Counted from the first letter of the stretch, positions 1 to 6,121 are shown. The stretch: DNA of 8,531 bases from G963674505 sp964575975 (GCA_964575975.1 CAZNTU010000241.1:1-8531); one strand, 5' to 3'. Translations and numbers: made by a program. The notes: generated from the sequence alone by a model not told the origin.

Positions 1-53
1 ACGAATCTACCTTAATAACGCAAAATTCTGTCTTGACTTTGGGGTCCACCTCA
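1..53 (-). mobile_element. Probable terminal end of an IS3-family insertion sequence (partial, runs off the left edge)
   Basis: Read on the minus strand from position 53 leftwards, the sequence begins TGAGGTGGACCCCAAAGTC. It starts with TG and carries a GTGGACCCC-AAAGT core, as the terminal inverted repeats of many IS3-family elements do. Further in, at about 9-15, lies AAGGTAG, a good ribosome binding site placed so that a transposase orfA could start just outside the window. The homology of the neighbouring helicase ends exactly at this point. No transposase codons are visible, so the family assignment rests on the end sequence and the gene disruption alone. Another IS family or a chance resemblance is possible. 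Confidence 0.5.
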
Positions 54-71
54 GTTCACGGAGTGGACTCC
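41..71. repeat. Inverted repeat spanning the helicase/IS junction
   Basis: GGGGTCCAC (41-49) and GTGGACTCC (63-71) are complementary at 8 of 9 positions with 13 nt between them. One arm lies in the presumed IS end and the other in the helicase coding sequence. The arm in the gene therefore resembles the IS end and may have marked the insertion site. Confidence 0.35.
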
Positions 72-911
72 GTCCCGGAACTTGCCCTCGAACCTGTCGC
101 CGTCGAGCAGGGCCATGAACAGCTGGAAGTCTTCTTCCTTGCCGTTGTGGGGAGTGGCCGTCAAAAGCAGGAAATGCCTCGTCAGCGTGGACAGGAGCTG
201 GCCCAGTTTATGGCGCTTGGTTCGGCGGACCTCTCCGCCCCAGAACGTCGCGCTCATCTTGTGGGCTTCGTCGCAAACCACGACGTCCCAGTCGGTGGTC
301 CTTAGCTTCTCCTGCGCGTCCTCGTTCCGACTGAGCTTGTCGAGGCGACAAATCGCAAGCGGATTTTCCGAAAACCAGTTGCCGGTGCGCGCGGCCTCGT
401 ACTTGTCGTTGGTCATGATTTCGAAGGGCAGATGGAACCGGCGGTAAAGCTCGTCCTGCCATTGCTCGACAAGATTCCCCGGACAGACGATCAGGCATCG
501 TTGCAGGTCCCCGCGCGCGATCAGCTCCTTTATCAAGAGTCCGGTCATGATGGTCTTTCCAGCGCCGGGGTCGTCGGCCAGCAGGAACCTCAGCGGCTGC
601 CGGGGAAGCATCGATTCGTACACGGCCGTTATTTGGTGGGGCAGAGGATCGACCAGGGAGGTATGCACCGCCAGGAGCGGGTCGAAAAGGTACGCGAGCC
701 GGATGCGGCGCGCTTCCGCGACAAGGCGGAACAGGCCGGGGTCGCCGTCGAAGCTCCAAGGCTTTCCGGCTTCCATGATTTCGAGATCGGGTTCCCGGTC
801 CCGGTAGACCAGTTCGTTGGAAAGCTTTCCGTTGCCGTCCTTGTAGGTCAGTTCCACCGCCACCGAGCCGATCCACGACACATCGACTATGGCGGCGTAT
901 CCGTAAGGCAT
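51..911 (-). pseudogene. SNF2/DEAH-type helicase, N-terminal fragment cut by an insertion
   Basis: This is the N-terminal third of a superfamily 2 helicase of the large SNF2-related type; intact members are about 1,000 residues. ATP-binding motif I (DDPGAGKT) is at residues 113-120, the DEAH box at 214-217 and motif III (TATPH) at 251-255. The whole C-terminal RecA-like lobe is missing. Similarity to the family continues to DGVHSV near residue 285; then one residue and a TGA follow, and the TGA appears to be the tip of the IS at 1-53. At the other end the ATG at 909-911 has no convincing ribosome binding site and an in-frame TAA lies three codons upstream (918-920). From memory, family members carry a further 12-20 residues before the IVDVSWIGS stretch. 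An ATPase lacking lobe 2 should not translocate, so this is best treated as a pseudogene. Such helicases are common in defence and genomic-island clusters; that role is inferred. Confidence 0.8.
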
Positions 912-1374
912 TAGAAGTTATCCGAGAATACCCCTATGAATCATCGATTTCAAGCAATTTCCCGCGAACCGGCAAAATGGCCGCCGCGTATGCAAGAGAG
1001 ACGATTACTCCCTTCGATTTTTTTCCAGCGGCCCTTTTTCCCGCGTTCTGTGCGGGATGTAAATTTATCGGGCGCTCGATTCATTGAAGATCAGTAGCGC
1101 ATGAAGGGCTGAAATCGATTGTCAGCAAGTACGGAATTCGTAAGCAATAGATGTCTGAACGCCCGTGCATTCGGCCGTATGGAATTGCCATGGAAAAGCC
1201 GATATCGTATCTTGTACGAAACAGATTCCGCATTTCCTGCTATGCCGTATAGCCGTCAGGAAGGATCCGGGTTTGAGAAACGGCAGTGGCACAGGCGAAA
1301 AGACGAACGATCCGATCGTGTCGGATCGTCAAAAGCACAACGGAACGAGCTGGTCCGCCGAGGGTAGAAAAATT
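912..1374. other. Gene-poor spacer between helicase fragment and tRNA-Gln terminator
   Basis: I find no recognisable gene here. Open frames of about 80 codons starting at 1119 (TTG) and 1165 (ATG) overlap each other, lack ribosome binding sites and resemble nothing I know. Small hairpins occur at 1039-1057 (TCCCGC/GCGGGA, 7-nt loop) and 1307-1329. No copy of the tRNA 3' end, which would mark an attachment site, is visible. The stretch looks like decayed accessory DNA beside a tRNA gene. Confidence 0.5.
1307..1329. repeat. Perfect 9-bp inverted repeat
   Basis: ACGATCCGA (1307-1315) and TCGGATCGT (1321-1329) are exact reverse complements around a 5-nt loop. There is no T-run directly after it on either strand, so it is not a standard terminator. 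It could be an operator or a leftover hairpin. Confidence 0.45.
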
Positions 1375-1408
1375 AAAAAAGGGGATACGCCGGATCGCGC
1401 AACCCCTT
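1375..1408 (-). terminator. Intrinsic terminator after gltX-tRNA-Gln
   Basis: On the minus strand AAGGGG (1408-1403) pairs with CCCCTT (1384-1379), with a short inner GCG/CGC pairing. The stem is followed by a run of six T and then an AT-rich tail. It begins about 10 nt past the tRNA CCA end, which is the expected place to end a gltX-tRNA-Gln transcript. Confidence 0.75.
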
Positions 1409-1417
1409 GATTTTACT

Positions 1418-1491
1418 TGGCTGGGAGACTAGGATTCGAACCTAGGTTGACGGAGTCAGAGTCCGTAGTCCTGCCGCTGGACGATCTCCCA
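1418..1491 (-). tRNA. tRNA-Gln (anticodon CUG), CCA encoded
   Basis: The minus strand folds into a full 74-nt cloverleaf. The acceptor stem is TGGGAGA/TCTCCCA with discriminator G and an encoded CCA (1420-1418). The D stem is GTCC/GGAC with a short 7-nt loop, the anticodon stem is ACGGA/TCCGT with loop CTCTGAC, the variable loop has 4 nt, and the T stem is CTAGG/CCTAG with loop TTCGAAT. The anticodon CTG is at 1459-1457 and reads the glutamine codon CAG. The first pair is U1-A72, the weak pair known to mark tRNA-Gln for the GatCAB amidotransferase and to exclude tRNA-Glu, which has G1-C72. The gene lies 63 nt downstream of gltX on the same strand and ahead of an intrinsic terminator, so it is probably processed from the gltX transcript. 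Confidence 0.97.
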
Positions 1492-1554
1492 ACGAATGAA
1501 AAATCCATTATACAGAAATTGTTTGTCGAGTCAACCCAAAATTTTCGGGGATTC

Positions 1555-2964
1555 TTATTGGGAGGCGCGATTTCGGATGAAGTCGATCGCCTTTTCAAGT
1601 CTTGGCAACACTCGCTCCTTTCCCAAAACTTCGATGATCTCGAAGATTCCGGGGCTGACCGTTTTCCCGGTCAGGGCGACCCGGAGGGGCTGGGCGATTT
1701 TTCCGAACTTGAGGCCGGCGGCGTCCATCACCTCGGTGAAGACTTTTTCCTGGGTCGGCTGGTCGAAATTTTCGAGGGGAGCGAATTTTTCCTTGAGCAT
1801 GGTCAAAGGTTCCAAGACGTTGGCCTTCAGGAATTTCTTGGCGGCGTCTTCATCGTATCGGATGTCGTTCTCGTAATAGAACGCCGCGCCCTCGGCCATT
1901 TCGATCAGGGTCTTGCTCCGGGCGCCGAGCGTCGGGATGATTTTGTACAGGTAGTCGTTTTCCTCGGCCGCGTATCCTTTCTCTTTTAGAAAGGGGACAA
2001 GATGCGGAGCGAGCTTTTCCGGGGGAGTCGCCTTGATGTGGTCGGCATTCAGCGCGGTGAGCTTCTCCGGGTTGAACACTCCGGCGGATTTTCCCAGGTT
2101 GTTCAGCGTGAATTTTTCCACGAGGTTCTCGCGGGTGAAGAATTCCTCGTCCCCGAACGACCATCCCAGGCGCACCAGGTAGTTCAGCACGGCGTCGGGG
2201 AGGTACCCCATGTCCCGGTACGCCGTGGAAGACATGGCCCCGTGGCGCTTGGAAAGCCTGGACCGGTCGTTTCCCAGGACCATGGGCAAATGCCCGAAGG
2301 TCGGAAGCGGACTGCCGAGGGCCTTGTACAAAAGAATCTGCTTCGGCGTGTTCATGACATGGTCGTCGCCCCTCAGAACCGTGTTGATGTTCATGGTGAT
2401 GTCGTCGATCACGACCGCGAAATTGTACGTGGGCATGCCGTCGCTTCTCCGAATGACGAAATCGTCGAGTTCGGAGTTTTGAAAGACGATGTTTCCCTTT
2501 ACGACGTCCTCCAGAACCGTAGTCCCTATAAAGGGCGCCTTGAACCGGACGACCGCGCCGTCGGTGTACGGCAGGCCCTTTTCCCGGCAGGTCCCGTCGT
2601 ATCTTGGCTTTCCGCCGGCCTCCCGCGCCTTTTGACGCATGGCCTCGACCTCTTCGGGCGTACACGTGCAATAATAGGCGTGGCCGGATTCGACCAGTCT
2701 GTCGAGATACTCCTTATATATATGGGAACGTTCCGATTGAAAGAACGGTCCTTCGTCGTAGTCTATCCCCAGCCACTCGAGGGCCTCGAAAATGGCGTCC
2801 ACCGACTCTCGGGTGCTTCGGGCGACGTCGGTGTCCTCGATTCTGAGGATGAACTTTCCGCCGTTGTGTCTTGCGTGAAGCCAGTTGAACAGGGCGGTCC
2901 TAGCGCCGCCGATGTGCAGGTACCCGCTGGGGCTGGGGGCAAACCGAGTTCTGATTTCGCTCAT
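1555..2964 (-). CDS. gltX: Glutamyl-tRNA synthetase
   Basis: This class I aminoacyl-tRNA synthetase (469 aa, normal length) joins glutamate to tRNA-Glu and, in bacteria without GlnRS, also to tRNA-Gln. The catalytic core begins RFAPSPSGYLHIGGART, with the HIGH-type motif HIGG at residues 17-20; the KMSKS-type loop LSKRHG is at 237-242. The zinc-site cysteines are C99, C101 and C126 in the E. coli spacing, but E128 stands where E. coli has its histidine ligand. The C-terminal half is the helical anticodon-binding domain. R349, in GARSKTL, may correspond to the arginine linked to discriminating enzymes; my alignment there is uncertain. I chose ATG 2964-2962 because AAAGG (2977-2973) sits 8 nt upstream; the in-frame GTG three codons earlier overlaps that binding site. 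Transcription is divergent from rpmF and runs into tRNA-Gln. Confidence 0.97.
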   Translation of the reverse strand: MSEIRTRFAPSPSGYLHIGGARTALFNWLHARHNGGKFILRIEDTDVARSTRESVDAIFEALEWLGIDYDEGPFFQSERSHIYKEYLDRLVESGHAYYCTCTPEEVEAMRQKAREAGGKPRYDGTCREKGLPYTDGAVVRFKAPFIGTTVLEDVVKGNIVFQNSELDDFVIRRSDGMPTYNFAVVIDDITMNINTVLRGDDHVMNTPKQILLYKALGSPLPTFGHLPMVLGNDRSRLSKRHGAMSSTAYRDMGYLPDAVLNYLVRLGWSFGDEEFFTRENLVEKFTLNNLGKSAGVFNPEKLTALNADHIKATPPEKLAPHLVPFLKEKGYAAEENDYLYKIIPTLGARSKTLIEMAEGAAFYYENDIRYDEDAAKKFLKANVLEPLTMLKEKFAPLENFDQPTQEKVFTEVMDAAGLKFGKIAQPLRVALTGKTVSPGIFEIIEVLGKERVLPRLEKAIDFIRNRASQ

Positions 2965-2981
2965 GCTTTTCACCTTTCTAG

Positions 2982-3014
2982 ATATTTACCGAAATATTCT
3001 GTAAAACGTTTACA
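2982..3014 (-). promoter_or_regulatory. Two adjacent dyads in the gltX upstream region
   Basis: TGTAAAACGTTTACA (3000-3014) is a 6-bp inverted repeat around ACG. Directly beside it ATATTT (2982-2987) and AAATAT (2992-2997) form a second 6-bp inverted repeat around a 4-nt centre. They end 17 nt upstream of the gltX start codon. A -35-like TTTACA lies inside this stretch on the minus strand (3007-3002), but a good -10 at normal spacing is not evident. The dyads could be operator sites or chance AT-rich symmetry. Confidence 0.3.
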
Positions 3015-3064
3015 AATAAAAATGTCACTAACACATCGAAAATAAGAGTACAAGAGGGCGTTTC

Positions 3065-3113
3065 AAAAAAAAAATTAAAAACCATTGACAACGGGCGCTT
3101 TTTCAATTACTAG
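3065..3113 (+). promoter_or_regulatory. Candidate upstream promoter of the rpmF operon, with A-tract
   Basis: A consensus -35 box TTGACA (3085-3090) is preceded by a run of ten A (3065-3074) and further A/T bases, resembling an UP element that binds the RNA polymerase alpha subunit. At 17-bp spacing the -10 position reads TACTAG (3108-3113), only 3 of 6 matches. The strong -35 and the A-tract argue for it and the poor -10 argues against. Confidence 0.4.
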
Positions 3114-3125
3114 ACACAAGACTCA

Positions 3126-3155
3126 TTGCGAGTATTTCGAGATTTATTATATAGT
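3126..3155 (+). promoter_or_regulatory. Candidate proximal promoter of the rpmF operon
   Basis: TTGCGA (3126-3131) is followed by TATATA (3148-3153, spacing 16) or TATAGT (3150-3155, spacing 18). The element lies just upstream of the rpmF ribosome binding site and gives a short leader. A near-identical arrangement occurs ahead of rpiB at 7566-7594, which supports a real element. Confidence 0.45.
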
Positions 3156-3185
3156 GTGTAAATACAAAACGTTAGGAGACTTACA

Positions 3186-3365
3186 ATGGCGCTACCAAAG
3201 CACAAGACATCCAAATCGAAACGCGACATGCGGCGTACCCACAAAAAAGCGGAGGCGCCCAACACCAACAAATGCCCCGAGTGCGGGGAAACGAAGCTTC
3301 CGCACCATGCGTGCCCCAATTGCGGGAAATACAAGGACCGGCAAGTCACGGAGGGAGAGGAATAA
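3186..3365 (+). CDS. rpmF: 50S ribosomal protein L32
   Basis: The 59-aa product begins MALPKHKTSKSKRDMRRTHK, the characteristic basic N-terminus of bacterial L32, a structural protein of the large ribosomal subunit. Two cysteine pairs, C30-x2-C33 and C43-x2-C46 in CPEC and CPNC, form the zinc ribbon of the zinc-binding (C+) form of the protein. AGGAG (3174-3178) lies 7 nt before the ATG. The gene opens the operon, and its TAA is 6 nt before the acyl-CoA dehydrogenase start. In many bacteria rpmF is followed by plsX and fab genes, linking ribosome and lipid synthesis; here the partner is different. Confidence 0.97.
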   Translation: MALPKHKTSKSKRDMRRTHKKAEAPNTNKCPECGETKLPHHACPNCGKYKDRQVTEGEE

Positions 3366-3371
3366 GGACAG

Positions 3372-5015
3372 ATGACGGAATTAGCGGGCTTAGACGCCGA
3401 ATCGCGCCAGATGGTCGTCGATACGATCGGCCAGGTTCGAAAGCGGCTTTTGACCAAGGACAAGATACTTGAATTCGACAAAAAGGAAATATTTCCGGAG
3501 GAAATAATCCGCGAGATGCTGGGCCCCGAGATCGGTCTCCAGTTGCTGTTCATTCCGGAGGAGTACGGCGGAATGGGCGGCGGGGCCAGGGACACGTGCG
3601 CTGTGGTCCGGGAGCTTTCCAGGATTTGCCTGGGCATTTCCACGGCTTTTTTCGCGATTCAGCTGGGTTCCGATCCGATCCTGGTGGGGGCTACGGACGA
3701 GCAGAAGGAAAGGTGGCTGGGGGCGATCGCCGAGGGCGGCAAGCTCGTGGCCTACGGGGTCACCGAACCCGGGGCCGGAAGCAACTTGGCCGCGTTGAAG
3801 ACCAAGGCCGATCCCGTAACGGACGGCGACGGAAAAACGATCGGGTACAAGCTCAACGGTTCCAAGCAGTTCATATCCAACGGCGGGTACGCCGATCTTG
3901 TGACGATTCTCGCCAACACTCCGGAAGGCCCCGCCTTTTTCGTCGTGGAAAAGGGCATGGAGGGATTCATCCAGCACAAGGGCGAGGAAAAGCACGGGAT
4001 TCGGGCTTCCAACACGTCGCCGCTGACTCTGGAAGACGTTTTCGTTCCGGTGGAGAACTTGATCGGGGGCGTTCCCGGAATGGGCTTGAAGCAGGCGAAC
4101 AAGGTGTTCGGATATACCCGCCTTATGGTGGCCGCCATGGCTTTGGGGGCCGCGCAGGGCGCCATGGACATCGCGATTCCCTATGCCAAGGAGCGAATCC
4201 AGTTCGGCGGGCCCCTTTCGGAAAAGCAAGGATACACCCACAAGCTGATCGTACCCCACGCGGTTCGCCTGGAAGCGGCGTCCACCTATATGGACGAGAT
4301 CGCCGTTCGTCTGGATTCGGGCGAGGAGGATTTGCAGGTGGAGGGGGCGATCGGAAAGCTTTTGGCGACCGAATACGCCAACGATTTCGCCGACGACGCC
4401 ATGCAGGCGCTTGGAGGCTACGGGTACATCCACGAGTACGAAGTGGAAAAGATCAAGCGCGACGTGAAGATCACCTGCATTTACGAGGGTACCAGCGAGA
4501 TTCAGCAGAGCATCGTAAGCACGTTCCGCTGGAAGACCACCCGGAAGAGCAAGGGCGAGTATTACGGGGCCATCGAGAGGGAAATGGCCGGGAAGCATGC
4601 CGCCTCGAACGATTTGGGGGCCGAGTTCGTCTCGCTTTCGGCCAAGGCGCTGAACGCCGTTATCGACGCGGTCCACGACAACCGCCTCACGAAACAGCAG
4701 TTCGTCATGTTCTGCCTGGCCGACATGATGGCGTCGGTGGAAGCCGCCGCGGCGATGGTCAGGAAAGCCGAAAGGCTGACGGCGTCGAACGATCCGGCTG
4801 CGGAGAAGTTCCGGGCGATGTCCCGGATCTATGCTTCGGAAACCGCGCAGCTGGTCGGTCGAAACGCGAGCAAGATCGTGGCGGGCTCCGGAATTTTCGA
4901 CGAGGAAAAAGTTTCGGATTTCATGGAATCCATATCCCGCAGTCGCCTGGAGAGATGTTATCCCTCGTTGCTCAAGGACATGGACCGGATGGCGGACATT
5001 ATATTCGAGAGGTAA
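3372..5015 (+). CDS. Acyl-CoA dehydrogenase family flavoprotein (547 aa)
   Basis: This family uses FAD to introduce or, in some members, reduce the alpha-beta double bond of acyl-CoA, exchanging electrons with electron-transfer flavoprotein. The N-terminal helical domain contains PEEYGGMGGG (62-71). The middle beta domain starts with the signature YGVTEPGAGSNLAALK (128-143). The C-terminal helical domain has FGGPL (278-282), QALGGYGY (345-352) and IYEGTSEIQ (370-378); E372 is at the catalytic-base position of medium-chain enzymes. About 160 residues follow the usual end of the fold, giving a length like VLCAD/ACAD9 rather than the common 380-aa enzymes. No signal peptide or membrane segment is apparent. 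AAGGA (3364-3368) overlaps the rpmF stop, and the gene ends 3 nt before fabG. It occupies the place of plsX-fabH-fabD in related operons. The substrate is unknown; acting on fatty-acid intermediates is inferred from position. Confidence 0.94.
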   Translation: MTELAGLDAESRQMVVDTIGQVRKRLLTKDKILEFDKKEIFPEEIIREMLGPEIGLQLLFIPEEYGGMGGGARDTCAVVRELSRICLGISTAFFAIQLGSDPILVGATDEQKERWLGAIAEGGKLVAYGVTEPGAGSNLAALKTKADPVTDGDGKTIGYKLNGSKQFISNGGYADLVTILANTPEGPAFFVVEKGMEGFIQHKGEEKHGIRASNTSPLTLEDVFVPVENLIGGVPGMGLKQANKVFGYTRLMVAAMALGAAQGAMDIAIPYAKERIQFGGPLSEKQGYTHKLIVPHAVRLEAASTYMDEIAVRLDSGEEDLQVEGAIGKLLATEYANDFADDAMQALGGYGYIHEYEVEKIKRDVKITCIYEGTSEIQQSIVSTFRWKTTRKSKGEYYGAIEREMAGKHAASNDLGAEFVSLSAKALNAVIDAVHDNRLTKQQFVMFCLADMMASVEAAAAMVRKAERLTASNDPAAEKFRAMSRIYASETAQLVGRNASKIVAGSGIFDEEKVSDFMESISRSRLERCYPSLLKDMDRMADIIFER

Positions 5016-5018
5016 ATC

Positions 5019-5783
5019 ATGCCGGAAAAAGACCAGCGAACCGTTGTGGTGACCGGAGGCTCCAGGGGGATAGGACGGGCTATTTGCCTCGCCCTGGCCA
5101 AGCCGGGAACGCACGTCTATTTCAATTATTTCAATCCCGGAAATCCCGAGGGGGAGGCCGCGGCGGCGGCCGAGACCGAGAGAATGACCGCCGAGCTGGG
5201 AGCGACGTCGTCGAGCAAGAGCGTGAACGTCGCCTCCGAGGACGACGTGACCGCGTTTTTCGACGGCATCATGGCCGAGACCGGGCGCGTGGATGTCCTG
5301 GTCAACAACGCGGGCATTACCCGCGACACTCTTTTGGTTCGGATGAAGACCGCCGCCTGGGACGACGTCATGGCAGTGAACTTGAAGGGGACGTTCCTTT
5401 GCAGCCGGGCCGCCGCGAAGATCATGATGAAGCAACGGGAAGGACGCATCGTCAACATCGCTTCCGTGGTGGGCGTGATCGGAAATCCGGGACAGGCCAA
5501 CTATTCCGCTTCCAAGGCCGGAATTATCGGGCTGACCAAGTCGTCGGCCAAGGAACTGGCCCCCCGCGGCGTGACGGTGAACGCCGTGGCGCCCGGATTC
5601 ATCGAGACCGACATGACTGCGGTCCTGTCGCAGAACGTCAAGGACGCGTTCCTGGCCCAGATTCCCTTGGGAAGGGCCGGGCAGCCCGACGACGTTGCCG
5701 CGTCCGTGGCGTTTCTGGCCTCCGATCAGGCGTCGTACGTCACGGGCCAGGTAATTCATGTAAGCGGCGGGATGTACATTTAG
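5019..5783 (+). CDS. fabG: 3-oxoacyl-[acyl-carrier-protein] reductase
   Basis: FabG reduces 3-oxoacyl-ACP to 3-hydroxyacyl-ACP with NADPH, the first reduction of each fatty-acid elongation round. The 254-aa protein is a classical short-chain dehydrogenase. It has the TGGSRGIG nucleotide loop (12-19), NNAG (96-99) followed by ITRD, and the catalytic tetrad N121, S149, Y162 and K166 in NYSASKAG. APGFIETDMT (191-200) and the terminal GGMYI are typical of FabG rather than of other short-chain dehydrogenases. It is about ten residues longer than E. coli FabG, mostly in an Ala/Glu-rich stretch after strand 2 (residues 38-55). The binding site GAGAGG (5007-5012) lies inside the end of the preceding gene, 6 nt before ATG, so translation of the two is likely coupled. 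Confidence 0.95.
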   Translation: MPEKDQRTVVVTGGSRGIGRAICLALAKPGTHVYFNYFNPGNPEGEAAAAAETERMTAELGATSSSKSVNVASEDDVTAFFDGIMAETGRVDVLVNNAGITRDTLLVRMKTAAWDDVMAVNLKGTFLCSRAAAKIMMKQREGRIVNIASVVGVIGNPGQANYSASKAGIIGLTKSSAKELAPRGVTVNAVAPGFIETDMTAVLSQNVKDAFLAQIPLGRAGQPDDVAASVAFLASDQASYVTGQVIHVSGGMYI

Positions 5784-5890
5784 CGTTTCGGTTCCCAGCG
5801 GGTCGCAACGCTTTGATCGACCGCGCCGTCGGAACAAAAAAATACAATTTTCTGTTTATTTATACGTTTAACCATTACGGAGGTATTTGT
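5782..5890 (+). other. fabG-acpP intergenic hairpin and AT-rich acpP leader
   Basis: AGCGTT (5782-5787), overlapping the fabG stop codon, pairs with AACGCT (5807-5812), and inside it CCC (5794-5796) can pair with GGG (5800-5802). No U-run follows, so it is not a standard terminator; it may be an RNA processing or stabilising structure. From about 5833 the sequence turns sharply AT-rich up to the acpP ribosome binding site. TACAAT (5843-5848) resembles a -10 box but has no matching -35. The AT-rich leader may keep the acpP start unstructured. Confidence 0.35.
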
Positions 5891-6121
5891 ATGTCCATCG
5901 AAGATAAAATCAAAAAAATCATAGCCGAAAAACTGGGTGTGGAAGCCGCCGAAATCGTACCGGAAGCTTCGTTCGTGGACGATCTGGGAGCGGATTCTCT
6001 CGATTTGGTAGAGCTGATCATGTCCATGGAGGAGGAGTTCGACATCGACATTTCCGACGACGACGCCGAGAAGCTCGTGACGGTAAAGGACGCTTTGGAC
6101 TATATCAACGCGAATTCATAA
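5891..6121 (+). CDS. acpP: Acyl carrier protein
   Basis: The 76-aa acidic protein is a standard bacterial ACP, which carries growing acyl chains as thioesters on a 4'-phosphopantetheine arm in the cytoplasm. The attachment site is S36 in GADSLDLVEL. The preceding VDDLG and the following MSMEEEFDIDISDDDAEK are the conserved helix II/III region, rich in Asp and Glu. GGAGG (5879-5883) sits 7 nt before ATG, the strongest plain binding site in the operon, in line with the high expression usual for ACP. fabG lies upstream and fabF 41 nt downstream, so ketoreductase, carrier and condensing enzyme are encoded together. Its reading frame happens to stay open far upstream through fabG and the dehydrogenase, but the homology starts at this ATG. 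Confidence 0.97.
   Translation: MSIEDKIKKIIAEKLGVEAAEIVPEASFVDDLGADSLDLVELIMSMEEEFDIDISDDDAEKLVTVKDALDYINANS

Noticed and set aside
1039..1057. TCCCGC/GCGGGA hairpin as a terminator for the helicase region
   Set aside because: The T-run precedes rather than follows the stem on the plus strand, and no T-run follows on the minus strand.
1119..1410. Two overlapping small plus-strand open frames between the helicase fragment and the tRNA
   Set aside because: They lack ribosome binding sites and recognisable sequence, and the second runs into the terminator of the opposite strand.
2002..3045. A 347-codon plus-strand open frame opposite gltX
   Set aside because: It is the shadow of a well-supported gltX and shows no family resemblance.
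3390..5837. An 815-codon open frame on the minus strand opposite the dehydrogenase and fabG
   Set aside because: It is antisense to two clear genes with catalytic motifs and its translation resembles no family. It follows from the GC-rich codon use of the sense strand.
5843..5848. TACAAT as the -10 box of an acpP promoter
   Set aside because: No -35-like sequence lies at 16-18 nt upstream and there is no extended -10, so it is noted only as part of the AT-rich leader.
3596..5890. Open frame of over 750 codons on the plus strand running in phase into acpP
   Set aside because: It overlaps the dehydrogenase and fabG in another frame, its translation is low-complexity Arg/Gly-rich, and ACP has its own start and ribosome binding site at 5891.
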